Shown here: one piece after another, positions 38,760 through 48,242 of the stretch
How the letters are laid out: every line of letters starts with the position of its first letter
How positions within the stretch are numbered: position 1 is the stretch's first letter
NCBI GenBank assembly: GCA_015059905.1
Contig: SUZN01000001.1
Span: forward strand, 248,001-312,000
Reading direction: 5' to 3'
Origin: Rikenellaceae bacterium
GTDB taxonomy: Bacteria > Bacteroidota > Bacteroidia > Bacteroidales > Rikenellaceae
Length of the DNA stretch: 64,000 nucleotides
Position numbers and translations under genes: made by a program
Notes under the pieces: generated by a model
What the model was told of the DNA's origin: nothing
The model's database searches: none
What the model saw: the letters and a program-made list of their open reading frames with translations, nothing else

Positions 38760-39469
38760 TGGCAGGAGTATTATATATGATTCCGTGTCCGATTTCGGAC
38801 TCGACAGAGGTCTATGATGTTACGCCCGAGGCTAATCGACGTGTGATTGATAGTTTGGATTACTTCATTGTTGAGAATATCCGCTCGGCACGACGCTTTC
38901 TCTCGAAGGCGAAGATTGCCCGACGCATTGAGGAGCTGGAGTTCGTTGAGCTTAACGAACATACGGTGGCGGGTGCTGCGGTAGAGCAGATGGTAAAACC
39001 TATCGTCGAGGGTCGCTCGGCGGGCGTTATCTCCGAGGCGGGTGTACCAGGTGTGGCTGACCCAGGGGCATTGGTTGTGGAGGCGTGCCACCGCAAGGGT
39101 ATTAGGGTTGTGCCGCTGGTGGGTCCCTCGTCAATCCTGCTTGCTATGATGGCATCGGGACTCAATGGTCAGTCCTTCGCTTTTAACGGTTATCTGCCCG
39201 TGAAGCCGCCCGAGCGAGCAAAGGCGTTGAAGCAGTTGGAGCGCCGAGCGCAGCAGGAGCAGCAGTCGCAGATATTTATCGAGGCTCCTTACCGCAACGT
39301 GAAGTTGATGGAGCAGATGTTGCAGGTGTGTGGTGCGGATTGTTGCCTGACAGTTGCGTGTGATATCACCTCGCCCGAGGAGTTTATCGTGACCCGTACA
39401 ATCGCCCAGTGGCGCAAGACGGGTGTGCCAGATATTGCCAAACGTCCTACAATATTTATAATAGGGTAG
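38759..39469 (+). CDS. tetrapyrrole methylase-family (RsmI-like) SAM methyltransferase
   Basis: The 236-residue protein resembles RsmI: it starts GVLYMIPCPISDSTEVYD, and SEAGVPGVADPGALVVEACH and VVPLVGPSSILLAMMASGL are SAM-binding motifs, followed by IFIEAPYRN and TVACDITSPEEFIVTR. RsmI methylates 16S rRNA C1402, but this branch has IPCPISD in place of VPTPIGN and may have another substrate. The stop-start overlap with murF-alr (TAATG) implies coupling. Confidence 0.87.
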   Translation: MAGVLYMIPCPISDSTEVYDVTPEANRRVIDSLDYFIVENIRSARRFLSKAKIARRIEELEFVELNEHTVAGAAVEQMVKPIVEGRSAGVISEAGVPGVADPGALVVEACHRKGIRVVPLVGPSSILLAMMASGLNGQSFAFNGYLPVKPPERAKALKQLERRAQQEQQSQIFIEAPYRNVKLMEQMLQVCGADCCLTVACDITSPEEFIVTRTIAQWRKTGVPDIAKRPTIFIIG

Positions 39470-39507
39470 TGTTGGGCATATAATTTGCGCTATATATAAT
39501 AGAAAAT

Positions 39508-40137
39508 ATGAAAACAGATAAAGATATGACAAACGAAAAGGTTAAGGATCAAGAGGTTAAAGAGGAAAAGACTTTTAACGATGCCGATGGTTCTCCATCG
39601 TGCGAAGGTACTCCGTGTGCCAATGTGGCAGATGACGAGCAGCAGGCTACTGCCACAATGGCAGAGGATGAGGCAGAGCAGTCAGAGGAGGCGGCAGAGC
39701 CTTCTGCAGAGGAGATTATAGCCGTTTGGCGAGATAAATATATGCGTCTTCAGGCGGAGTTTGACAACTACCGCAAGCGCACCTTGCGAGAGAAGATGGA
39801 TTTGGTTGCAAGTGGCGGCTCTGACGTGATTAAGTCTATGTTGTCGGTGCTTGACGATATGTACCGCGCAGTGGCAGCTTCCGAAAAGAGCGAGGATATC
39901 GCAGCTTTGCGTGAGGGCGAGAAGCTCGTGTTGCAGAAGTTCGAGGAGGCGTTGCGCCAGAAGAATGTAACCGAGATTGAGGCTCTGGACAAGGAGTTTG
40001 ACCCCGATTTCCACGAAGCGGTGGCTCGTTTTGCCGCAGGCGATGAGAAGAAGGGCAAGGTTATAGATGTCGTGCAGCGTGGTTATATGCTGGGCGAGAA
40101 GGTTTTGCGTTATGCAAAGGTTGTGGTTGGCGAGTAG
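39508..40137 (+). CDS. grpE: nucleotide exchange factor for DnaK
   Basis: The 209-residue protein has an acidic, Glu/Ala-rich N-terminal region (residues 1-75), a long helix (DKYMRLQAEFDNYRKRTLRE) and the C-terminal beta domain (EFDPDFHEAVARFAAGDEKK, VVQRGYMLGEKVLRYAKVVV). GrpE releases ADP from DnaK. An ATG seven codons later (MTNEKVKD) is a possible alternative start. dnaJ follows 18 bases later; dnaK is not in the window. Confidence 0.95.
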   Translation: MKTDKDMTNEKVKDQEVKEEKTFNDADGSPSCEGTPCANVADDEQQATATMAEDEAEQSEEAAEPSAEEIIAVWRDKYMRLQAEFDNYRKRTLREKMDLVASGGSDVIKSMLSVLDDMYRAVAASEKSEDIAALREGEKLVLQKFEEALRQKNVTEIEALDKEFDPDFHEAVARFAAGDEKKGKVIDVVQRGYMLGEKVLRYAKVVVGE

Positions 40138-40155
40138 CCTTAAAATCGATTAACT

Positions 40156-41310
40156 ATGGCAGAGAAAAGGGATTATTACGAGGTGTTAGGCGTTGAGAAG
40201 AACGCCAATGCCGATGAGATAAAGAAGGCATACCGTAAGGCAGCCATCAAGTACCACCCTGACAAGAACCCAGGCGATAAGGAGGCCGAGGAGAAGTTCA
40301 AGGAGGCGGCGGAGGCTTACGACGTGTTGTCTAACCCCGACAAGCGTGCCCGTTACGACCAGTTTGGTCACGCAGGCATGAGTGGTGCAGCAGGTGGCGG
40401 CGGCTTTGGCGGTGGCTTCGGAGGTTTCTCTATGGAGGATATCTTCTCTCAGTTTGGAGATATATTCGGAGGTCACTTTGGCGGCTTCTCATCGCGTGGT
40501 GGCGGTGGCAGACGAGTAAATCGTGGTAGCGACATCCGTGTTAAGGTGAAGCTCACGCTCTCGGAGATTGCCAACGGCACAACCAAGAAACTCAAGATTA
40601 ACAAGACCGTAGCGTGCGACAAGTGCGGTGGTACGGGAGCCAAGGACTCTTCATCATACTCAACTTGCTCGACTTGTAACGGCTCAGGCTATGTGACACG
40701 TGTCGAGAATACCTTCTTTGGTCGTATGCAGACTCAAGGCGTCTGTCCTACCTGCAACGGCGAGGGCAAGGTTATCACAGCCAAGTGCGACAAGTGTTCG
40801 GGTGAGGGCGCTGTGCGTGGAGATGAGGTTGTTGAGATTAAGATTCCAGCAGGTGTTGGCGAGGGTATGGCAGTTACCGTATCTGGCAAGGGTAACGCAG
40901 CGCGTCACGGCGGCGTGAATGGCGACCTGTTGGTGGTAATCGAGGAGGAGCACAATCCAGAGCTGGTGCGTGATGGTAACGACCTTATTCACAATCTCAA
41001 TCTGCCCGTTACAACTTGTATCCTTGGTGGCGAGGTTGAGGTGCCTACCATCGATGGACGTGCCAAGATTAAGATTGCCCCTGGTACACACGCTGGCAAG
41101 GTGTTACGTCTGCGCGGCAAGGGTCTGCCCGAAGTGAATGGTTATGGTAGGGGTGATATTCTGATTGTGGTGGATATTACAATCCCCGACACACTCAATA
41201 GCGAGGAGCGCAAGTTGGTTGAGAAACTTTCGGAGCAGCCTCACTTCAAGCGTGCAGAGAGTGTTGAGAGCCAGAATATCTTCGAGCGAATGAAGAACTT
41301 TTTTAGATAA
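40156..41310 (+). CDS. dnaJ: chaperone DnaJ
   Basis: The 384-residue co-chaperone stimulates DnaK. In order: J domain with [17 protein letters not shown] (HPD near 35), a Gly/Phe-rich region (about 75-125), four zinc CxxCxGxG units ([32 protein letters not shown]; about 155-220), and two C-terminal substrate-binding domains. It forms a two-gene heat-shock unit with grpE. No CIRCE element is seen in front of grpE. Confidence 0.97.
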   Translation: MAEKRDYYEVLGVEKNANADEIKKAYRKAAIKYHPDKNPGDKEAEEKFKEAAEAYDVLSNPDKRARYDQFGHAGMSGAAGGGGFGGGFGGFSMEDIFSQFGDIFGGHFGGFSSRGGGGRRVNRGSDIRVKVKLTLSEIANGTTKKLKINKTVACDKCGGTGAKDSSSYSTCSTCNGSGYVTRVENTFFGRMQTQGVCPTCNGEGKVITAKCDKCSGEGAVRGDEVVEIKIPAGVGEGMAVTVSGKGNAARHGGVNGDLLVVIEEEHNPELVRDGNDLIHNLNLPVTTCILGGEVEVPTIDGRAKIKIAPGTHAGKVLRLRGKGLPEVNGYGRGDILIVVDITIPDTLNSEERKLVEKLSEQPHFKRAESVESQNIFERMKNFFR

Positions 41311-41328
41311 TAGATAATATCAAGCGAT

Positions 41329-41778
41329 ATGGGATGGTTTTCACCTTATAAGCGTCACGCCAACAGCTTCAACTACACACCACGCTATTATGACCCTGCG
41401 AAGGAGGCTCGTGAGCAGCGTCGTGCAGAGTTGCGAGGCGAGCGACTGGATGATGATAGCGAGTACACACCAGGTAAGTATATTCGTGCCAAGCGTGAGG
41501 CACGCGACTTGAAGCGAGCGCAGGTGGCGAAGAAGGGTGGTGCCGAGAAGACGATGAAGATGTGGACAATGGTGGTGGCGCTGATGTTGCTTGCCGCACT
41601 TATATATATCCTTGTGCCACGTCTGGGTGCTATCTTCGAGATGGCGACAACAGATTCTGCCACGAACAAAAAGTTTGAGCAGCAACAGCAGGAGGTGGAG
41701 GAGTTCGACCCTTACGCACCGCTTATTATTGTTCCCAACGATTATGAGGAGGGTGACGAGATAGAGATTGTCGAGTAG
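41329..41778 (+). CDS. small single-pass membrane protein, unknown function
   Basis: I do not recognise a family. The 149-residue protein has a basic, Arg/Tyr-rich N-terminal half (YKRHANSFNYTPRYYD), one clear membrane helix (MWTMVVALMLLAALIYILV, residues about 78-96) and an acidic C-terminal tail ending DEIEIVE. The charge layout predicts the N-terminus in the cytoplasm. Its codon use resembles its neighbours, and it lies 18 bases behind dnaJ and 24 bases before mutL, so it is a real gene. Confidence 0.85.
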   Translation: MGWFSPYKRHANSFNYTPRYYDPAKEAREQRRAELRGERLDDDSEYTPGKYIRAKREARDLKRAQVAKKGGAEKTMKMWTMVVALMLLAALIYILVPRLGAIFEMATTDSATNKKFEQQQQEVEEFDPYAPLIIVPNDYEEGDEIEIVE

Positions 41779-41802
41779 GCAATACTAACCCCCAAACAAA
41801 AT

Positions 41803-43821
41803 ATGGAGAAAGAGAATAAGATACGACTATTACCCGAAATTGTAGCCAATCAGATTGCAGCGGGCGAGGTGGTGGATAACCCTTCGTCGGTTGTGAAGGA
41901 GATGATGGAGAATGCAATCGATGCGGGAGCGAGGTCGGTGACTGTGAACTTCCGTCAGGCAGGTCTGGAGCTTATCCAGATTGTGGACGACGGATGCGGA
42001 ATGTCGCCTATCGACGCCCGTATGGCATTTGACCGTCACGCAACGAGCAAGATTCGCAATTTTGATGATGTCTATCGTTTGCAGACCTTCGGCTTTCGTG
42101 GTGAGGCGCTGGCATCCATCGCCGCAGTGGCGCAGGTGGAGCTTCGCACGCGACAAAAGGATGACGAAGTGGGTACGGTGACAATCGTCAATGGTGGCGA
42201 ATTTGTGTCGCAGAGTCCCACAATGTGCCCTGTTGGCTCTCAATTCTTCGTGCGTAACTTGTTCTACACAGCTCCAGCACGCCGTAAGTTCAACGGCGAC
42301 CGCACCAAGATGGTCACCGAGATTAAGCGCGTATTCCGTCAGGTGGCGCTCTGTAATCCGCAGGTTAGGTGCGAGTTGATGTCCAACGATATGCCTATCA
42401 TTACGCTTCAGTCGGGAACGCTTTTGGAGCGAATTATCGAGGTCGTTGGCAAGCATATCAAGACAAATCTTCTGGCGGTGGATGTCGATAACTCCATCGT
42501 CAAGATTAAGGGTTATGTGGGTCGTCCTTCGGCGGCAAAGCAGAAGAATGCCGAGCAGTACCTCTTTGTCAATGGTCGTTATTTCCGTTCACCACAGATT
42601 TATCGCGCCATAATGAAGTCTTACGAGAAACTTATTCCCGATAACTGCTCGCCTTCGTATTTCCTCTACTTGACGGTCGAGCCCGACAGAGTGGATGTGA
42701 ATGTGTCGCCACATAAAACCGAGGTGCGTTTTGCTGATGCTGATGACCTTAACCAGATTGTCAGCGCGGCGGTGCGTAGTACACTTGCCAAGAGTGGTAG
42801 CGTGGGAATGATGGAGTTTGAACGCGCTGCGGTGGATATCCCCGTGATGAGTGACGACGAGGTGGTTTATACCGAGCCCAAGGTTACGGATAATGCCGAT
42901 TATAACCCATTTAGAGAGGATTATATATCAGATGTAGGAGGTGATGCCGAGCCTGCACCAATGGGTGACTTTTCGGCTGCTATGATGCGAGCATCGGGCG
43001 GTGGCAGGGTTTCTAATCCGACCCCAAAGCAGAATTTCTCGGCGATGGGCGGAACACGTTTGCAGGATGTGGTGTGGGGTAGTAACGATTTTGACCTGGA
43101 TGCCGAGCCACACTCGACAGAGGAGCCTTCGTTCAGGGATTTCACGACAACAACGCCATCGGGCGGCATTGATTTGAGCGCATTGGTCGATGACGAGGAG
43201 AGTACTCTGGAGTTTGCTCCAGCTGCTCCCGTGCAGCAGCAGTTGCCTGTGGGTCAGCAGATATGTTTCTCCGATGTGATGCCACTCGCGGGTGGATATG
43301 TGGTAGCTATGAGCGAGGGACGTAGTATGATAATAGACCTGCGCCGCGTGAAGGAGCGATTGTTGTATGATGGATATATGGCAATGCTCAAGAGTGGCAG
43401 TTGTGCTTCGCAACGACTGCTCTTTGCCGAGGAGTTGATACTATCTGAAGATGATTACGCCCTGCTTTCACAACACGAGGTTGAGTTTGCCGCGCTGGGT
43501 TTCGACATGCAGCTTATGGGCGATGGTAGGGTATTGCTTGAGGGTGTTCCTGCCAACGTAGCGGCAGAGCAGGCGGATGGTCTGATGTATGAATTGTTGC
43601 GCGAGGTGGAGGCAGATGCCGATGCCCAGAGCAGGATGAAGGAGGATATGGCGCGCGTGATGGCTGTCAAGGGCTCGCGCCAGATTCAGCGTCCATCACG
43701 CGAGGAGGCGCAAGATATGCTTGGCAGATTGTGTGAGTGTGAGAATTACAGCTTCTCGCCATCGGGCAAGCCGATTATGGCAGAGCTTACGATAGATGAA
43801 ATAAAGTCAAAACTTAATTAG
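41803..43821 (+). CDS. mutL: DNA mismatch repair protein MutL
   Basis: The 672-residue protein has the GHKL ATPase motifs IAAGEVVDNPSSVVKEMMEN, VDDGCGMSPIDAR and FGFRGEALASIAAVA in residues 15-105, the PHKTEVRFAD loop near 305, a poorly conserved linker (about 345-475) and a C-terminal dimerisation domain. I do not see the DQHAxxER endonuclease motif that MutL of many non-E. coli bacteria carry; the matching position reads VMPLAGGYVVAMSEGRSMII, so it may lack nicking activity. This point is inference from motif absence. Confidence 0.95.
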   Translation: MEKENKIRLLPEIVANQIAAGEVVDNPSSVVKEMMENAIDAGARSVTVNFRQAGLELIQIVDDGCGMSPIDARMAFDRHATSKIRNFDDVYRLQTFGFRGEALASIAAVAQVELRTRQKDDEVGTVTIVNGGEFVSQSPTMCPVGSQFFVRNLFYTAPARRKFNGDRTKMVTEIKRVFRQVALCNPQVRCELMSNDMPIITLQSGTLLERIIEVVGKHIKTNLLAVDVDNSIVKIKGYVGRPSAAKQKNAEQYLFVNGRYFRSPQIYRAIMKSYEKLIPDNCSPSYFLYLTVEPDRVDVNVSPHKTEVRFADADDLNQIVSAAVRSTLAKSGSVGMMEFERAAVDIPVMSDDEVVYTEPKVTDNADYNPFREDYISDVGGDAEPAPMGDFSAAMMRASGGGRVSNPTPKQNFSAMGGTRLQDVVWGSNDFDLDAEPHSTEEPSFRDFTTTTPSGGIDLSALVDDEESTLEFAPAAPVQQQLPVGQQICFSDVMPLAGGYVVAMSEGRSMIIDLRRVKERLLYDGYMAMLKSGSCASQRLLFAEELILSEDDYALLSQHEVEFAALGFDMQLMGDGRVLLEGVPANVAAEQADGLMYELLREVEADADAQSRMKEDMARVMAVKGSRQIQRPSREEAQDMLGRLCECENYSFSPSGKPIMAELTIDEIKSKLN

Positions 43822-43823
43822 AA

Positions 43824-44477
43824 ATGTACGTACAAAGAAATATAACCCCACCTGTTGTCAAGAATTTGATAATAGCCAACTGCGTGGCTCTGTTGGCGAC
43901 TACGCTCCTGCCGTTTGGTGATGATATCATCGAGCGTTTTGCGCTGTTTAATGTCGAGAGTCCGCTTTTCCATAGTTATCAGGTATTTACCTATATGTTC
44001 CTGCACGGCGGAGTGTCGCACCTGTTCTTCAATATGTTCGCTTTGTGGATGTTTGGTCGTCAGTTGGAGATGGAGCTCGGTTCGAAACGCTTCTTCTCCT
44101 ACTATATGGTATGCGGCATAGGCGCTGCGCTGTTGCAGTTGGGTGTTGGTTATGCCGAGTATATGCACGCAGTGGAGGCAAATGGTATTGGTAGTGCTAT
44201 GCGACTGTTGGCTATACCTACCGTTGGAGCATCGGGAGCTGTGTTTGGACTGCTGCTCGCTTTTGGTGTGTTGCACCCAAACAATGTCATTATGCTGATA
44301 TTCCCACCTATCGCAATGAAGGCGAAGTGGTTTGTTCTGATATATGGTCTGCTCGAGCTCTTCTTTGGTTTGTCGGGCTATCAGGCAGGAGTTGCCCATT
44401 TTGCCCATTTGGGTGGTATGTTGTGGGGCTTGGCTCTGCTCTATTGGTGGCGTTGGAAGCGAGAGATATATTTTTAG
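43824..44477 (+). CDS. rhomboid-family intramembrane serine protease
   Basis: The 217-residue protein has six or so membrane helices. The catalytic Ser is in VGASGAVFGLLLAFG and the His in VAHFAHLGGMLWGLALLYWW; FTYMFLHGGVSHLFFNMFALW is the loop with the oxyanion His-Asn pair. Rhomboids cut single-pass membrane proteins in the bilayer. It is 2 bases behind mutL and 3 bases before the EEP gene. The substrate is unknown. Confidence 0.93.
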   Translation: MYVQRNITPPVVKNLIIANCVALLATTLLPFGDDIIERFALFNVESPLFHSYQVFTYMFLHGGVSHLFFNMFALWMFGRQLEMELGSKRFFSYYMVCGIGAALLQLGVGYAEYMHAVEANGIGSAMRLLAIPTVGASGAVFGLLLAFGVLHPNNVIMLIFPPIAMKAKWFVLIYGLLELFFGLSGYQAGVAHFAHLGGMLWGLALLYWWRWKREIYF

Positions 44478-44480
44478 GTT

Positions 44481-45749
44481 ATGAGTGAATTTTATCGCAC
44501 GACATACTCCTCGGATGCACGTCGTAAGCATCGCTCGGTGGTGGGAATCATTGCCGATGTGCTCTTTTTTGTGCTTACTGTGGCGGTGGTGGTGCTCTTT
44601 GTGCTGACGCTCTTTGTGCCGCGTCTTGACCCTCGTGTGTGGGGCGAATTGACCACGCTTGGAATCGTTGCTCCATTCGTCTATGCAGCGCAGGCGTTGA
44701 TGACGCTCTATTGGATTATGCGTTGGCGTCTGTGGGTTGCTGTGCCGATGATACTTATCTCGCTGTTTGGTCTCTTTAATGTATCGACCTTCTATAGTAT
44801 GGAGTTGCGTCGCACATATGCCGAGCCCAAGTATGACCGTCAGGCGATGAAGGTTATGACCTATAACGTCAGAAGTTTTATTGACGACAATGGCAAGCGT
44901 AATATCGACTCTATGGCTGCGATGATTCGGAGTATCAATCCCGATATTCTCTGTTTTCAGGAGTTTGGCTTCAAGGATGCGATGGATACCTTGCTCAAGA
45001 ATATGAATGGACTTCCCAAGTCGTTAAATCGCAACAACTTAAGTCCTGCCATATATAGCCGTTATCCGATAATCAATGCCGAGCGTATTGATAAACAAAA
45101 GAATTATCTTTGGGCAGATTTGGTGGTGCGTGATGACACTATCCGTGTCTTTAATCTGCATCTTCACTCCACCACAATACGCAAGGCTGATAAGAATTAT
45201 ATCGAAAATAACGAGTATATAGACGATGAGGAGTCGGAGGAGCAGTTGCGTAGTATGCTTACGCGTTTAACCGAGAACAATAAGTTACGTGCCTCGCAGG
45301 TTGATACTATCAAGCAGATAATCAATGCTTCGCCATATCCTGTTATTGTATGTGCCGATTTTAACGACACGCCCGTATCGTTCACCTATCGCAAAATGTC
45401 GCGCCGTCTGCGTGATACATATCGTGAGCAGGGTCGTGGTTATGCCCATTCGTATCGTGGCTTCTACGATATGCTGCGAATAGATTATATCCTCTGCTCA
45501 AAGGAGTTCGAGGTGCTATCGTATGAGGTGATTGATTCGTGGGGCTGGGAGACGCAGCGTACACGTCAGGGTGACACCATTGTCGTGCGCCGTTATGGCA
45601 ATCAGCGTCAGCTCATTGGTGAAGGCGTGAGAGAGCGACTTGACAGCGCGACGTTGGCTGCGGCAGAGGGTGATAGTGTGTTGATTAACAATGAAGTGAC
45701 CTTCTCTGACCACTATCCCGTTATGGCGCGGTTGTTATACACAAAATAG
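44481..45749 (+). CDS. membrane-anchored endonuclease/exonuclease/phosphatase-family protein
   Basis: The 422-residue protein starts with two or three membrane helices (about residues 22-45, 53-75 and 80-100), followed by an EEP domain: KVMTYNVRSFIDDNG, DILCFQEFGFKD (metal Glu), VCADFNDTPVSFTYRKM and FSDHYPVMARLL (catalytic Asp-His). EEP enzymes cleave phosphodiesters or phosphomonoesters of nucleic acids, lipids or sugars; here the domain should face the periplasm. Substrate unknown. Confidence 0.9.
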   Translation: MSEFYRTTYSSDARRKHRSVVGIIADVLFFVLTVAVVVLFVLTLFVPRLDPRVWGELTTLGIVAPFVYAAQALMTLYWIMRWRLWVAVPMILISLFGLFNVSTFYSMELRRTYAEPKYDRQAMKVMTYNVRSFIDDNGKRNIDSMAAMIRSINPDILCFQEFGFKDAMDTLLKNMNGLPKSLNRNNLSPAIYSRYPIINAERIDKQKNYLWADLVVRDDTIRVFNLHLHSTTIRKADKNYIENNEYIDDEESEEQLRSMLTRLTENNKLRASQVDTIKQIINASPYPVIVCADFNDTPVSFTYRKMSRRLRDTYREQGRGYAHSYRGFYDMLRIDYILCSKEFEVLSYEVIDSWGWETQRTRQGDTIVVRRYGNQRQLIGEGVRERLDSATLAAAEGDSVLINNEVTFSDHYPVMARLLYTK

Positions 45750-45768
45750 ATTATTAACCCCAAATATT

Positions 45769-46218
45769 ATGATACTTGATTCACTGAAAAACGCAGCTCA
45801 ATACTACTCGCTGCACCCCCGTTTTAAGACGGTTTTTGATTACATCGCAAGCCACAATTTGGCAGCTATGGAGTGTGGTCGTCACGATATCGACGGCGAT
45901 AATATCTTTGTGAATGTTCAGGAGCTCGATTTGCGTCCCGAGAGCGAGGCTCGCCTTGAGTTGCACCGCAAATATATCGATATTCAGCTTTTGCTTGAGG
46001 GTCCCGATGAGATTTTCGGCTGGAGTGAGAATGTAGATTGTGTGAAGCCAGAAGCAGAGTTCGACGTGGAGAAAGATGTGCAGTTCTTTACCGATGTGCC
46101 ACAATGTTTTTACAGCGTAAAGAAGGGTCAGTTCTCAATCCTCTTCCCTGAGGATGGTCACGCCCCAATGCTCGGCAAGGGTCACGTCAAGAAGTGTATC
46201 TTTAAGATTGCGTTGTAA
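45769..46218 (+). CDS. YhcH/YjgK/YiaL-family (DUF386) protein
   Basis: The 149-residue cytosolic protein matches the DUF386 beta-sandwich: LHRKYIDIQLLLEGPDEIFG, with FFPEDGHAPM-type LFPEDGHAPMLGKGHVKKCI near the end supplying likely metal-binding His/Glu residues. Family members sit in sugar-acid and sialic-acid pathways (YhcH, EbgC), perhaps as sugar anomerases. No sugar gene is adjacent, so the role here is unclear. It ends the long plus-strand run and is followed by a terminator. Confidence 0.92.
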   Translation: MILDSLKNAAQYYSLHPRFKTVFDYIASHNLAAMECGRHDIDGDNIFVNVQELDLRPESEARLELHRKYIDIQLLLEGPDEIFGWSENVDCVKPEAEFDVEKDVQFFTDVPQCFYSVKKGQFSILFPEDGHAPMLGKGHVKKCIFKIAL

Positions 46219-46240
46219 TACTGTCAATAAAGAATTTTTG

Positions 46241-46285
46241 GTGGGAGGTTTTTCGAAGAAGAAAATCTCCCGCCACTTGTTTTTT
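46241..46285 (+). terminator. terminator behind the DUF386 gene
   Basis: GTGGGAGG...TTTT (46241-46252) pairs with AAAA...CTCCCGCCAC (46262-46276) with one bulge, followed by TTGTTTTTT. It separates the housekeeping run from the surface-lipoprotein locus. Confidence 0.75.
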
Positions 46286-46352
46286 AGGGTGTTATTCGTG
46301 ATAAAAAAACACTCATTCGTTGAAAAAGTTTTCCCATAAAATTCGATTGCGT

Positions 46353-46360
46353 TATTTTTG
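46353..46360 (+). promoter_or_regulatory. -7 promoter box of the surface-lipoprotein locus
   Basis: TATTTTTG matches TAnnTTTG and would start transcription near 46367, 25 bases before the ATG of the fimbrillin-like gene. The -33 region has only a TTTT, not a clear TTG. No flanking inverted repeats of the invertible-promoter kind were found. Confidence 0.55.
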
Positions 46361-46391
46361 CAGGCGTATATATACAAAACAGGGATAAAAA

Positions 46392-48224
46392 ATGAATTTT
46401 ATTATAAGATTGCTAATGCTGTTACTACCTTTGGTAGTATCTTCGTGTGTTAGTGATGATATATATGAGATGGAAAAACCTTCGCAGCCTTCACTCGATG
46501 TTGTCGAGGCGGGTACTACTGAGTTGCGTTTGGGTATTCCTACAACACGTGCTACGGTGGATGCAAACCTCGACCTTAAATGGCAGCGAGGTGACCGTAT
46601 TACGCTGCTGGCGTATGATGGTGCGAATCAAATATTCTCAAAGACCGCCTCTTTCTGGGCGGCGCTTACTGACAAGTCTTCAGTAGGAACACAGGCATAC
46701 TTCAAGGCGAAATTTGACTCTACGACCGAGGCTGATGTGCTCTCGCAGCTGGAGACTATGGCGGATGGCAGGTGCTACGCCATTAGTCCTGTGAAGGGTG
46801 TAACTATTTCAGGCACAACAGCCACCATCAACATCCCTTCGGTGCAGACGGGCGAGTATCAGGATGCTCCTGACTTTATGACTGCCCGCAGCAGCTCAAT
46901 CTCGGAACTCAAATTGTGCTCTGGCGGTACTTCGGGTGCTGTCTATGACCCTGCCGACAGCAAATATATCAACGATATCGACCTTACTTTTACTCACCAT
47001 ACCCACGCTTTTCGTGTGACTATCCCCTCGAATAACTTGGGTCGTGAAGTGACAAAAGCATATGTTAAGTTCCCATTTGCTGTTGCGGGCGATTTGACCG
47101 TAGATTATACAACGGGAGCCGTTACGGCGGTAAACAACACCAGCGACCTTATTGTCGTAGAGTTCAGTGAGCCAAAGAGTGCAGGCGATGAGTTCTGGGT
47201 ATTTATCAACGGTGTTGAGAACAAGGGCGAGGTGGATATCCGTTTCCAGACGGCTGACGGAACCTATACCGAGCGCCGTGTAGCTACATTCTCGCAGAAG
47301 AATTGGGTCGCAGGTGCAGTGTCGAAGGTTAGAATGTCAATCCCTGTTGCAACAACGCTTACCTCAATTCAGGTGACCGTGCCCGACTACTCAAGATTGG
47401 GCGAGAAGGTGACAAACCTCCATTTTACATTGTCGAAAGGTTATTTCACCGACTATTCAACAACAAAAAACGTGGCTGCCGATGCCTCGAATAACGATAT
47501 CATCGAATACACAATCTTCAGCGATTTGATTGATAGCAGTTTCCGCGCGGCAAACCACTCTCTAAAGTTTGAATCGGCAAGTGCTATTGTCCCCAATCCT
47601 GACCCAATCGTCTTTGGCGATGCTATTGCTCCAGGTACGGTAAATAGCTACGAACTTTCAGCTCCTTATCTGTTTGAGGAGAATTTCTCTAAAGTTACCG
47701 CTTTTGAGTATGAGTTGAGTAAGAATACGGGTGTAGTTACTGCTACTTCATTGGATAGATATGGCTTGGTGGGCTGGTATGGCGCGCGTGTTGGAGCTAA
47801 TAGTGGTGCGGCAGTAATTGGCGTGCGTCATGAGACTGTGGCGCAGTATAGAGGTCGTCTGGATACATCAGCATTGGGCAATATCAAGGATGGTAAAAGC
47901 GTAAATATCCAGGTGAAATTCCACGCCAACCGTTCAAATGATTATGCCTACCTCGATTTCGGTGTTTCGTTAGCATCCGAGGGCGCATTGCAAGGTGGTG
48001 ATGACATATCGGGTGCTTCATCCCGTATTGACCCTGCGACAAATTCAAGCATTTCATATACCAATATCAGTGCGACAGATTATACAAGCACATTCAGCGG
48101 AATAACAAATTCAAATCGTTTATCTTGGCGATTAAGCCGTGATTACGATTTTGGAGGTAATGGTTGGGTCAGCAGAACTTGGTATGTTTATATGGATAAT
48201 ATCAGAGTTACAATTGTACAATAA
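46392..48224 (+). CDS. fimbrillin-like (Mfa-type) surface lipoprotein
   Basis: The 610-residue protein has a lipobox (LVVSSC, Cys 19) followed by VSDD, a likely surface-export signal. The first 330 residues resemble the fimbrillin/Mfa-like family: TRATVDANLDLKWQRGDRIT, then TFTHHTHAFRVTIPSNN, then a closing FSQKNWVAGAVSKVRMSIP. The rest is a second region that ends in a jellyroll-like block (RTWYVYMDNIRVTIVQ). It could be a fimbrial subunit, an anchor or a glycan-binding protein; no Arg-gingipain-type processing site was judged. First gene of the seven-gene locus. Confidence 0.75.
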   Translation: MNFIIRLLMLLLPLVVSSCVSDDIYEMEKPSQPSLDVVEAGTTELRLGIPTTRATVDANLDLKWQRGDRITLLAYDGANQIFSKTASFWAALTDKSSVGTQAYFKAKFDSTTEADVLSQLETMADGRCYAISPVKGVTISGTTATINIPSVQTGEYQDAPDFMTARSSSISELKLCSGGTSGAVYDPADSKYINDIDLTFTHHTHAFRVTIPSNNLGREVTKAYVKFPFAVAGDLTVDYTTGAVTAVNNTSDLIVVEFSEPKSAGDEFWVFINGVENKGEVDIRFQTADGTYTERRVATFSQKNWVAGAVSKVRMSIPVATTLTSIQVTVPDYSRLGEKVTNLHFTLSKGYFTDYSTTKNVAADASNNDIIEYTIFSDLIDSSFRAANHSLKFESASAIVPNPDPIVFGDAIAPGTVNSYELSAPYLFEENFSKVTAFEYELSKNTGVVTATSLDRYGLVGWYGARVGANSGAAVIGVRHETVAQYRGRLDTSALGNIKDGKSVNIQVKFHANRSNDYAYLDFGVSLASEGALQGGDDISGASSRIDPATNSSISYTNISATDYTSTFSGITNSNRLSWRLSRDYDFGGNGWVSRTWYVYMDNIRVTIVQ

Positions 48225-48242
48225 GATAAAAACCAAATAGTT

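Noticed and set aside
46286..46391. Invertible promoter before the surface locus
   Set aside because: Phase-variable promoters in Bacteroidales are flanked by inverted repeats; I looked for such a pair here and saw none, and no invertase gene is present.
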